Origin: Mytilisepta virgata
Taxonomy: Eukaryota > Mollusca > Bivalvia > Mytilida > Mytilidae
NCBI GenBank assembly: GCA_028015205.1
Contig: JAPWFG010000026.1
Coordinates: forward strand, 2,542,001-2,606,000
DNA: 64,000 bases
Reading direction: 5' to 3'
Shown: positions 61,001 to 64,000 of the stretch, in pieces
How the letters are laid out: each line of letters begins with the position of its first letter
Position numbering within the stretch: position 1 is the first letter of the stretch
Made by a program: the position numbers and the translations under genes
Notes under the pieces: generated by a model
The model's input: only the letters and a program-made list of their open reading frames with translations
Databases searched by the model: none
What the model was told of the DNA's origin: nothing

Positions 61001-61658
61001 ATCTAATTAAAAACCGATCTCTCATCGCTCCCGTTTTCTGATATGTCGCGTGGGAGATCTAACGAAACCCGCTTTGAGGTCACATGTGAGTGACCTCGTA
61101 GGTGTGTCCTGTTCGATCAATGAAATTGCGGCTTAGGCGATCTTGTAAGTTGATCGTGTGGTAAAGGGATGTAACTCATTTTATTAACGAAGAAATTATC
61201 AGTCCCCAGAATTCATAAACTGTTTTGATTGGCTTACTGATAGGAAGTCAACTAATTTGCATATTATTATAAATTCATAAGTTCCAGTTCACTCACATGT
61301 GACCTCGAAGCGGATTTCGTTAGATCTCCCACGCGACATATCAGAAAACGGGAGCGATGAGAGATCGGTTTTTAATTAGATTGCTCTAGTTTATCATTCC
61401 AATAACTGTAGAAAAAACGGCGGTAATTCCTACGTAGACATTTAATCACCGGGAAGTGGTTAAATATATTATGTATTTTGATCCCACCGATTAAACACAT
61501 CAAGAATAGGAGAAATGTATTTTATCTATCTGTGATATAGAGGTTCTATGCCATGATATATTTTTTAGGTCTGTTATGCAGAGATGTAATGATTATCAGT
61601 TAAAGCCTTATATTTTATTTGACATGGAGGAAGGGCAGGAACTGGCAACTCACCCTGG
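36944..61658 (+). CDS. SETX-like: Senataxin-like (SETX/Sen1 family) SF1B helicase, partial at both ends, 18 exons
   Basis: Senataxin-family helicases unwind RNA:DNA hybrids in the nucleus and act in transcription termination, R-loop removal and DNA-damage responses (family knowledge). Exon model read from the sequence: 36944-37043, 38545-42429, 43163-44304, 44721-45012, 46103-46233, 46848-46953, 47454-47651, 48730-48833, 49204-49353, 51066-51218, 51947-52052, 53453-53560, 54520-54647, 56223-56303, 57743-57916, 59018-59125, 59890-60059, 61569-61658. Every junction is GT-AG and all phases agree, giving about 2,408 residues. Disordered middle ~1-1800, helicase from ~2037: Q motif NLSQKKAI, Walker A GPPGTGKS, CAPSNAAVDEL, Walker B DEAS split by an intron, GDPEQLPPTV, QYRMHP. 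Motifs V/VI and the stop codon lie outside the window, as does any N-terminal SETX domain. The spacer after motif Ia (RIGKPENM..., then a coiled coil) and the giant middle exon fit SETX rather than UPF1, IGHMBP2 or AQR. No promoter or poly(A) site is visible. Confidence 0.93.
38446..38472 (+). CDS. SETX-like: Possible 27-nt cassette microexon of SETX-like gene
   Basis: Between two supported exons lies a segment flanked by TTATGCAG and GTAATA. It is exactly 27 nt, enters and leaves in phase 1 and is open in the gene's frame, adding nine codons (reading about SRQLISPNR across the junctions). Inclusion or skipping would both preserve the frame. No domain is encoded. It could equally be a chance AG...GT pair. 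Confidence 0.25.
38545..42429 (+). CDS. SETX-like: SETX-like giant exon: acidic disordered region with TQ-motif repeats (residues ~34-1328)
   Basis: A single 3,885-nt open exon bounded by TTTTTTTTTGTAG and GAAG|GTAATA, phase 1 to phase 1. The first in-frame ATG is at 38556, but the exon is open upstream of it and joins the preceding exon in frame. The protein is highly charged. The N-terminal third is Lys/Ser-rich with candidate nuclear signals (NKKKKV, GKRKRE, KKRKIP). The central third (40089-41676) carries about 20 repeats of [YF]-x-A-x-T-Q-[VI]-[ED]. SUMO-interacting-like hydrophobic-acidic motifs sit at 39849 (IFIC then DSDDD), 40152 (IIVC then DSSDD), 40926 (VEIIDIS then DDDDD) and 41910 (YIVML then DDSS). 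The C-terminal part has SKQSDKK-type repeats and ends in KRKRTSDEG. Vertebrate SETX also encodes its disordered middle in one oversized exon and contains an acidic VIIISDSDDD-type motif. Confidence 0.9.
40089..41676 (+). repeat. SETX-like: Protein-level tandem motif array: [YF]xAxTQ[VI][ED]
   Basis: Within the giant exon. Units in order: YNLQTQVK, YNFDADTQII, YDAETQIV, YDAQTQVQ, GKPTQAA, YNEQTQVE, FDAPTQVD, DSETQEY, YDMMTQID, YCAQTQID, YNALTQVE, YDAMSQME, YSAATQVN, YAAATQVV, YSAATQVE, YNAQTVSD, YTAQTLID, YNAMTQVD, FETMTQVE, YNAQTQVE. Spacing ranges from ~15 to ~60 residues. The core TQ is kept in most units; one has SQ and two have lost Q. DNA-level identity is low, so selection appears to act on the peptide. 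Confidence 0.85.
43163..44304 (+). CDS. SETX-like: SETX-like exon: Lys/Ser/His-rich tract and PP1-docking-like motifs (residues ~1329-1709)
   Basis: Acceptor CGTTTTAG, donor ACAG|GTTAGT, 1,142 nt, phase 1 to 0. Starts GVMDVSDVRLPDEKE, followed by ~150 residues very rich in Lys, Ser and His (HKHKHKSKESSSHKS style), which is probably disordered and may bind nucleic acid. Near the C-terminal end SILR (44047-44058) is followed nine residues later by RVDF (44086-44097), the order of SILK and RVxF motifs in protein phosphatase 1 partners. Then come proline-rich stretches (IPIPQQP). The translation past 44304 runs into intron and stops at ~44373, so it is not used. Confidence 0.88.
44721..45012 (+). 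CDS. SETX-like: SETX-like exon (residues ~1710-1806), start of conserved pre-helicase region
   Basis: Acceptor TTCTTTTCCAG, donor TATG|GTAAAT, phase 0 to 1. Proline/glutamine-rich linker (KPVLVTNLVKQPLKQKPP) followed by DFPIVDINFFFVKILKWNASWF. The VKILKW segment aligns by eye with VKEVLKW of vertebrate SETX, where the ordered helicase part begins. Confidence 0.88.
45339..45588. mobile_element. MITE in helicase intron (45013-46102)
   Basis: Ends are inverted: TTGCTCCTTTCAGTCACTGC...AACAACACTCC and GAAGTGTTGTTAGATC...GCAGTGACTGAAAGGAGCAA, with flanking ATTAAAATCAGAT-like words extending the arms to ~65 bp. Centre unrelated, no ORF. Confidence 0.75.
46103..46233 (+). CDS. SETX-like: SETX-like exon (residues ~1807-1850)
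   Basis: Acceptor GCTTTACAG, donor GAAACT|GTAAGT, phase 1 to 0. Reads EKNQVTPPSIEEAFPISHLL...YEDYFQTLFPHLFSETWET, corresponding to the YFNVFFPLMVLNTFETV stretch of vertebrate SETX immediately before the helicase core. Confidence 0.9.
46400..46780. repeat. Intronic repeat with a ~60 bp duplication
   Basis: CATCGAAACAAGA(T/C)AGTGG, GGAAAGACCATA and TCCGTGA(T/G)ATTCGTGA occur twice (46430-46485 and 46488-46545), followed by an A-rich CAACAAAAAAAAAA segment. Antisense open frames (Cys/Leu/Phe-rich) are not genes. Confidence 0.5.
46848..46953 (+). CDS. SETX-like: SETX-like exon (residues ~1851-1885)
   Basis: Acceptor CTTATTTCAG, donor CACTG|GTAAGT, phase 0 to 1. Reads CVRGWQDSKGRHKSVDIAFTKAEKPADKMFLYTFT, continuing the pre-helicase fold after FETVAQEW-like sequence. 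No catalytic motif. Confidence 0.85.
47454..47651 (+). CDS. SETX-like: SETX-like exon, beta-barrel-type subdomain (residues ~1886-1951)
   Basis: Acceptor CATTTCAG, donor TTAG|GTTTGT, phase 1 to 1. Reads AVTPSQFNNIVSEGDLVIVNMWGINAWEQ... and later YIERIKYHRHSDSVKKIL. The EGDLVIV plus YIERI pattern matches the NDLVFLAP...YVHKF part of SETX, the 1B-barrel region of UPF1-like helicases. Confidence 0.9.
47970..48212 (+). mobile_element. Full-length tRNA-derived SINE with 8 bp TSD
   Basis: 5' tRNA-like head with A box (TGGCCAAGTGGTCTAGG) and B box (GAGTTCGAATCTC, 48050-48062), a long variable-arm-like insert between them, then a core with GTACTCCGGCTTCCTCCACC and an AAAC-type tail (CCAACTAAACAAACAAAC). 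Flanked by GTATTATA at 47962-47969 and 48213-48220. Not a functional tRNA: the acceptor stem is not restored. Inserted in helicase intron 47652-48729. Confidence 0.88.
48398..48468. repeat. Triplicated ~22 bp word in a dispersed repeat
   Basis: AGTTGTGC(C/T)CGGGGCCTAAAA repeats three times directly after TTCTGATGCACTCATC. A related segment with GACTCATCAGTTGTGCTCAA is at 51605-51630, so both introns hold copies of one family. Confidence 0.65.
48730..48833 (+). CDS. SETX-like: SETX-like exon (residues ~1952-1986)
   Basis: Acceptor TTTTGCAG, donor GTCAAG|GTATTC, phase 1 to 0. Reads VKEGQSVTELIGLELSIKTRFRQFKMLPDKCSSVK, beta-rich continuation of the 1B region. Assignment rests on phase continuity and position. 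Confidence 0.85.
49204..49353 (+). CDS. SETX-like: SETX-like exon, stalk helices (residues ~1987-2036)
   Basis: Acceptor TTTATGATAG, donor GACCTG|GTATGT, phase 0 to 0. Reads VVTSLVSIIRHYYALSHLWKTTMSTNILSPENL..., equivalent to the ISSLVTTQRKLKAMSLL helix and following linker in vertebrate SETX. Directly precedes the Q-motif exon, separated by an intron holding a tandem-module repeat. Confidence 0.88.
49447..50255 (+). repeat. Tandem-module repeat array, family E, with head hairpin and Helitron-like 3' end
   Basis: Head hairpin TACCCCCC...CAAACAAAGTTTG...GGGGGGTA, then a (GTCC)n/(GTCT) microsatellite, then three ~180 bp modules (AGCGCAACTCCT, CTAGACCGCTCAATGGATTT, ACGAAACTTTACAGAAAGGA, ATCACACAAGGGAGATAATT). 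Ends with a TGTGA/TCACA hairpin (50229-50245), six bases and CTAG (50252-50255) followed by T. Sits in helicase intron 49354-51065. Confidence 0.75.
50275..50430. mobile_element. Palindromic MITE in helicase intron
   Basis: GGATTATTACATGGAATTTT, CCATATCAGCCCTGGTATCA and TCCTGAG pair with GGGATGATACCAGGGCC, GATATGGAAAATGCCATGTA and ATGAAC; inner stem GGGCTTTAGCCC. Begins ~20 bp after the preceding module array. Confidence 0.75.
51066..51218 (+). CDS. SETX-like: SETX-like exon with Q motif and Walker A (residues ~2037-2087)
   Basis: Acceptor GTTACAG, donor TTTTGG|GTAAGG, phase 0 to 0. Contains the Q motif NLSQKKAI and the P-loop GPPGTGKS at 51159-51182, which binds the ATP phosphates, preceded by the hydrophobic strand RVVLLQ. 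All invariant Walker A residues are intact, including the Lys and Ser. A second GT five bases downstream would break the phase with the next exon. Confidence 0.96.
51560..51780. repeat. Dispersed repeat copy in helicase intron
   Basis: Shares GACTCATCAGTTGTGCTC with 48390 and CAAAAAGGGGTAAAGCCAAA plus the TTTTCACAAA...AACAGTAAATTTTAAG end with 17190-17290. Confidence 0.55.
51947..52052 (+). CDS. SETX-like: SETX-like exon with helicase motif Ia (residues ~2088-2122)
   Basis: Acceptor TTATCAACAG, donor CAAA|GTATGT, phase 0 to 1. Reads KSNSQCRICLCAPSNAAVDELMKRLIVERRKMEEQ. CAPSNAAVDEL is the family's motif Ia, which contacts nucleic acid. The frame stays open into the following intron because a 90-bp-unit minisatellite begins ~25 bases beyond the donor. 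The downstream exon continues the family alignment, so the intron is normally removed. Confidence 0.95.
52078..52997 (+). repeat. 90 bp-unit minisatellite in helicase intron
   Basis: Ten units beginning AGATCA(A/G)ATTAAACTGAAA at 52081, 52171, 52261, 52351, 52495, 52639, 52729, 52819, 52909, with two extra 54 bp partial units giving a repeated 144 bp higher-order step at 52351-52639. Units are 95% or more alike by eye. Lengths of 90 and 54 are multiples of three, so the host frame stays open to a stop at ~52880. This creates a 345-codon ORF that is not a separate gene. Confidence 0.95.
53030..53190 (+). mobile_element. 5'-truncated copy of SINE family 2
   Basis: AAGAGCAAAGATGGA...GGAGTCA, then GTTGAAAATATGGCTCAG, ATGTCAGTCTGATACAAA and GGTTGAATTCATG match the body of the element at 57250-57560. 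Starts directly after the minisatellite. Confidence 0.5.
53453..53560 (+). CDS. SETX-like: SETX-like exon (residues ~2123-2158)
   Basis: Acceptor CTGGTACAG, donor GAAG|GTAAGA, phase 1 to 1. HSGFRLVRIGKPENMHTDVKKYTYNEIVNTNLDE matches the NLVRLGPEKSINSEVLKFSLDSQVN stretch of vertebrate SETX following motif Ia. Confidence 0.93.
54520..54647 (+). CDS. SETX-like: SETX-like exon, coiled-coil prong part 1 (residues ~2159-2201)
   Basis: Acceptor AATTTTTCAG, donor GAG|GTAACT, phase 1 to 0. Heptad-like charged helix (LKNKMKRHINSSVIKEIDTL..., IGQLQHEINEKAVKMMDLE). SETX/Sen1 helicases carry a helical 'prong' insertion at this point of RecA domain 1. Confidence 0.9.
54955..55922 (+). repeat. Tandem-module repeat array, family F, with Helitron-like 3' end
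   Basis: Head GGCCCACCACGAATGTGGCTGG, a (GTCC) microsatellite, then about six ~165 bp modules (AAGTTTTGCATTTAGGTTCA, TTTCTTGGAACTAAGCATAG, CAATGAAACTTCATCAGTGG, GTACTGAGCAGTCATACAA, ACCTACATTTTATGCTTGAG). Ends with a GTGTCT/AGACAC hairpin (55899-55913), five bases and CTAG (55919-55922) followed by T. In helicase intron 54648-56222. Confidence 0.78.
56223..56303 (+). CDS. SETX-like: SETX-like exon, coiled-coil prong part 2 (residues ~2202-2228)
   Basis: Acceptor TGTATTTAG, donor TATAAG|GTTTGT, 81 nt, phase 0 to 0. Reads RAKLCAEYDKLQKKKSDMET..., continuing the helix. The RAKLC start aligns with QRALC of the vertebrate protein. Other frames are shadows. Confidence 0.9.
56997..57101 (+). mobile_element. 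Internally deleted copy of the tRNA-derived SINE with 10 bp TSD
   Basis: Same head as 47970 (GTAGCCGAGTGGTCTAGG, ATGATCACTAGCCTGT) but jumps from GTTGTGAGTT straight to AAACCCCAACTAAACAAAC, losing the B box downstream half and the core. Flanked by TATATACATG at 56987-56996 and 57102-57111. In helicase intron 56304-57742. Confidence 0.8.
57250..57560 (+). mobile_element. SINE family 2 copy (tRNA-like head)
   Basis: The head has GCTCTCGTGGTCACC and a good B box GGGTTCGATCC (near 57301-57311), then a body with GAGCAAAGATTGACTGG, TAAAAATCTGGCTCAGCATG and AGTACAAAGCAGGGATC that recurs truncated at 53030. No target duplication identified. Confidence 0.6.
57743..57916 (+). CDS. SETX-like: SETX-like exon with motif Ic and first half of Walker B (residues ~2229-2286)
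   Basis: Acceptor GAATTTTTAG, donor GATGAG|GTAATT, phase 0 to 0. LRSHIVCGTLNSFG corresponds to LESHIICCTLSTSG of SETX. The exon ends FHCIIMDE, so the Walker B motif DEAS is cut by the intron between Glu and Ala. Confidence 0.95.
58765..58960. mobile_element. Dispersed foldback repeat, family Y copy 2
   Basis: Bounded by AGTTCTTTTGATTTCG and AAAAATCCAAAGAACTAA. Shares TTTGCCGCTTCATTTTGCA, TTCTTCATTTTTCAAGA and GTGTTCACCCGCTCCTAAAA with 15319-15640. In helicase intron 57917-59017. Confidence 0.65.
59018..59125 (+). CDS. SETX-like: SETX-like exon with Walker B end and motif III (residues ~2287-2322)
   Basis: Acceptor ACATTACAG, donor TCACAG|GTACAT, phase 0 to 0. Reads ASQATELDTLIPIQYGTTKLIMVGDPEQLPPTVLSQ: it completes DEASQ and provides motif III GDPEQLPP, which couples ATP hydrolysis to unwinding. 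Vertebrate SETX has DEAG here; DEAS is the Sen1/UPF1-like variant. Confidence 0.96.
59648..59868. mobile_element. MITE in helicase intron (59126-59889)
   Basis: AGTATGCTTTAAATTCAGAA...ATAATTGCATGCATTTATTATTGCG pairs with CGCAATAATAAAAACATTGC...AATAATTTCCGAATTTACAG. Arms ~50 bp. Its right end lies ~25 bp upstream of the acceptor of the QYRMHP exon. Confidence 0.75.
59890..60059 (+). CDS. SETX-like: SETX-like exon with motif IV QYRMHP (residues ~2323-2378)
   Basis: Acceptor ATGATTACAG. The donor is ACAGATGA|GTTAGT, chosen because it leaves phase 2, matching the next exon, and because KLKTDE then aligns with NLKTNR of SETX. Reading on to 60101 would add an unrelated tail. QYRMHP at 59986-60003 starts RecA domain 2 contacts, followed by HFPCEFVYDGKLKT. 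The KSFGQSLFERYYNH helix lies before it. Confidence 0.93.
60785..61530 (+). mobile_element. Family X dispersed repeat, copy 3, split by a nested element
   Basis: Same order of blocks as 32793-33170 (GAGTGAGTTATGGAATTTCT, TTGAAGGAGAATCTG, GACAAAAACATCAAGAAAAT, GGACTTCTCTAGTTT, then ATCATTCCAATAACTG, CGATTAAACACATCAAGAAT), interrupted at 60999-61383 by another element. Confidence 0.8.
60999..61383. mobile_element. 385 bp MITE with ~95 bp TIRs and 9 bp TSD, nested in family X
   Basis: Ends CAATCTAATTAAAAACCGAT... and exact complement ...ATCGGTTTTTAATTAGATTG; the TIRs extend ~95 bp with about two mismatches. Flanked by CTCTAGTTT at 60990-60998 and 61384-61392. The uninterrupted family X copy at 32793 has that word once, confirming the duplication. 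Nine bp fits Mutator-like (MULE) transposition. No ORF. Confidence 0.92.
61569..61658 (+). CDS. SETX-like: SETX-like exon (residues ~2379-2408), last recognised in window
   Basis: Acceptor ATTTTTTAG, donor CCTGG|GTTAGT, phase 2 to 2. SVMQRCNDYQLKPYILFDMEEGQE matches the WPFQPYLVFDVGDGSE region of vertebrate SETX. The protein cannot end here, because the SYIN...VDAFQG...TRAR half of RecA2 is missing, so further exons must lie past 64000 or be unrecognised in the last 2.3 kb. Confidence 0.88.
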
Positions 61659-62204
61659 GTTAGTATGTATTGATATGAAGAAGTGGGGAAATGTAGGGGA
61701 TATCATATATGTATATATTTGTAGGTTAAGTTAGTAAAAAACACAGGAAAGCTGTTTAGTTCATGACATACACTCCTACCTAAAATTTTACTTAAATCTT
61801 ATATTTCTAGAAAATAGTTTTACCCTGTCTGTTATTTTGTTAGGTTCAGTAATTTGAATTTTGCTCGAACAAAAATTGTTGAAATTTTAAAAACATGAAG
61901 AAACACTAAGCACACATTGAGTTTTAATTCATCATTTTCCATTATTTGAGCTGCATGTATGCCTTTGGTAGTGCAGAAAATAGACTGTAATGCCTAAATG
62001 AAATCATTTTGAATTTTAACATATTGTTGAGAACAACTACTGGTAAGCACAAGTTGGGTTCAAATTGGACATGTTTCACATCAGCTTTTGGGAACCATAA
62101 TGTATATTACAAAGACTCAATTGAGAGATCATGCTATTTTTAGCTATAGTGATTTCATGTGTTTGAGAATATTGTGCTCATCCTGAAATATTACTCTGTC
62201 ATTT

Positions 62205-62868
62205 TTGGCTCACCTGAGGGTCATGTGAGCTATTGCCATCACTTTTTGTCTGTCATCCATCCATCAACATTTCACATTTTGAACTTCTAGAGAATCGCTG
62301 AATGGATTGAAACCAAACATGGCATGAATGTTCCTTAATAAGTGTTGACCAAGTGTTGTTACTTTGTTGCCGATCTGTCATCCAAGATGGGTGCCAACAG
62401 GGAACTTAGTTTAACATAGAACCTTATGGGAAATATATACAAAAATCTTCTAGAGAACCGCTGAATGGATTAAAACCAAACATGGCATGAATGTTGTTAC
62501 TTTGTTGCAGATCCGTCATCCTAGATGGTCGCAAGCCAGACTTAGTTTAACATAGGACCCTATGGGAAATACATACAAAAATCTTCTTCTAGAGAACCAC
62601 TGAATGGATTGAAACCAAACATAGCATGAATGTTCCTTATGATGTTCTGACCAAGTGTTGTTACTTTGGTGCCAATCTGTCATGCATGATGGCCGTCAGC
62701 GGAAGACTTAGTTTAACATAGGACCTTATGGGAATTACATACACAGCTTCTTCTTGCAAATTACTGAATGGATTGAAACGAAATTACATGGATGTTAATC
62801 TCAAGGTTCTTTAGCAATGAACAAATAGAATTATCAGGTGAGCAATACAGGCTCCTGGGAGCCTCTGG
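62205..62868 (+). repeat. Tandem-module repeat array, family G
   Basis: Head GGCTCACCTGAGGGTCATGTGAGCT with inverted words, GTCTGTCATCCATCCATC, then about three ~180 bp modules (CTAGAGAACCGCTGAATGGA, TTGAAACCAAACATGGCATG, TGACCAAGTGTTGTTACTTT, TAGTTTAACATAGGACC). Ends TCAGGTGAGCAATACAGGCTC, hairpin AGGCTCC/GGAGCCT and CTGG. Its end is closely related to that of family B. Lies after the last helicase exon. Confidence 0.72.
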
Positions 62869-62879
62869 CTTGCATTTCC

Positions 62880-64000
62880 TATAATGGCTATTCAGTTTTG
62901 ATAAAGAGCATTAATTTCAGGCCATTTATTATTTATTTGAATACAAACGTTAATAAAATGTGTTCTCTTCGCGATCTTTTTCGTTTTTGAATGAAAATGT
63001 GAAGATTTGGCAGCAAACAGATTTCAGCAGCTGGATATGTTGAAATTCTTCAAATATCGTTAAAATCACTCTAAATATGCATGTTTGTCATTAAAGATAA
63101 TAAAAATTATTTAAAGAAATTAAATTCCAATCATTGATGTCAATTCCAATCAATTTTGGACAAATTGGGCAGATTTGATACGAAATACATACTTTCATAG
63201 CATCCACCTTGCCTAGAAATTTCTAAAATCATTTTCCTAACTTTAAAATCACATACAATCCTCAAATTTGGTCTTTTTTTTTCGTGCGTTTTTTTGTAAA
63301 AGATTAGCCATTGTTTTATCTTTATCTGGGTATCAGATATAAGAAAGATAACTCTTTATTTTTGTCCAGGAGCGGGAAATAAAAAACCTTTGTGACAATC
63401 CGGGTAAACCAGACTCGTCGTCAGCCAGTTGAATTGGGAATCCCCCATTAACTGGGACTCGTCGGCAAAGGGTTAAACTTGAAATAAAACAATACTCTCG
63501 GTGTAACTCGTATATTTGTTTATATTAATATAATATTTGAATATAAAATTGTGGTTTAACGTTATTATTTGCTGTTATTTGCAGTTATGGCTTGTAAGTG
63601 ACCAATCAGCTTTGCTTTTTTTGTTAATCATTGTCTTTTTTGCTTGTTTTTGTCATTTTTTATTAGTTAGCAGATTATATGCTTGATTATTTTCAATGTT
63701 TTTTCCCTAACATGCCAAATGAAATGTAAAGGACACATAACTGTCCATTTAATTTCAAATTTATGTCCTAACAATAAGGTAAAGGGTCGATTTATATATT
63801 CCTCTTCCAGGCCATCCATTCATTTAAAATTTAAAGCTAACTTCGACCAAACTGTTTGAAGTTTGGACATATTTCTTACCTGACACTTCTAAGACGTATA
63901 TCAATATAATTCAAAATATTGGCAGATCTGAGATTTTAGTTCGTAGCTTGATTATTATTTAACCTAATTATTTTAAAATGGAAAATATGGTTTGGCACCT
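62880..64000. other. Non-coding tail, presumed intron of the SETX-like gene
   Basis: No further helicase exon recognised apart from the speculative 9-nt exon at 63585. Open acceptor-like sites (for example near 62919, 63370 and 63811) lead into frames that do not continue the SETX alignment. Confidence 0.45.
63585..63593 (+). CDS. SETX-like: Possible 9-nt microexon of SETX-like gene
   Basis: Nine bases sit between a strong acceptor (GCTGTTATTTGCAG) and a near-consensus donor (GTAAGT). Nine nt preserves phase 2 after the exon ending at 61658. Very short, so it may be coincidence. Confidence 0.12.

Overview
The window reads as nuclear DNA of an invertebrate animal, most likely a bivalve mollusc and perhaps a mytilid. 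This is inferred from the AT-rich intergenic DNA, the GT-AG introns of a few hundred to a few thousand bases, the many short ACATGTAC-type words, and above all the repeats: tandem ~140-180 bp module arrays like the 'pearl' repeats described in bivalves, tRNA-derived SINEs ending in AAAC repeats, and many foldback elements. Nothing here is prokaryotic, so operons, ribosome-binding sites and CRISPR arrays do not apply.

Only one host gene can be supported. It is a senataxin-like (SETX/Sen1) SF1B RNA/DNA helicase on the + strand, running from the first recognisable exon at 36944 to the last at 61658. It is incomplete at both ends. I reconstruct 18 exons whose phases all match (7,226 coding bases, about 2,408 residues). 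One giant 3.9 kb exon and a 1.1 kb exon encode a long acidic/basic low-complexity middle. This middle carries about 20 repeats of a Y-x-A-x-T-Q-V/I-E/D motif, several SUMO-interacting-like motifs and a SILR/RVDF pair that resembles a PP1 docking site. Sixteen small exons then encode the C-terminal helicase: Q motif, Walker A GPPGTGKS, motif Ia CAPSNAAVDEL, a coiled-coil insertion, Walker B DEAS, GDPEQLPP and QYRMHP. Helicase motifs V and VI and the C-terminus lie beyond 64000. No exon of the SETX N-terminal domain was recognised upstream.

Bases 1-36943 look intergenic or deep-intronic and are dominated by mobile-element debris. They hold: a SWIM zinc-finger ORF remnant interrupted by an inverted-repeat element (4880-5533); module arrays (7079-8000, 9136-10260, 17370-18400, 23290-24030); a possible Harbinger transposase scrap (~11617); a near-perfect 778 bp palindrome with 8 bp target duplications (21529-22306); a Tc1/mariner transposase fossil on the - strand (~24520-24900); and a 1.6 kb element with ~290 bp terminal inverted repeats, an 8 bp target duplication and a truncated OTU-protease ORF (30166-31767). 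Homopolymer C/G tracts are scattered throughout.

The helicase introns carry their own insertions: two copies of one tRNA-derived SINE (one full length, one internally deleted, both with target duplications), a second SINE family, two more module arrays with Helitron-like 3' ends (plus one downstream), several MITEs, a nested element with a 9 bp target duplication, and a 90 bp-unit minisatellite that stays open in the helicase reading frame.
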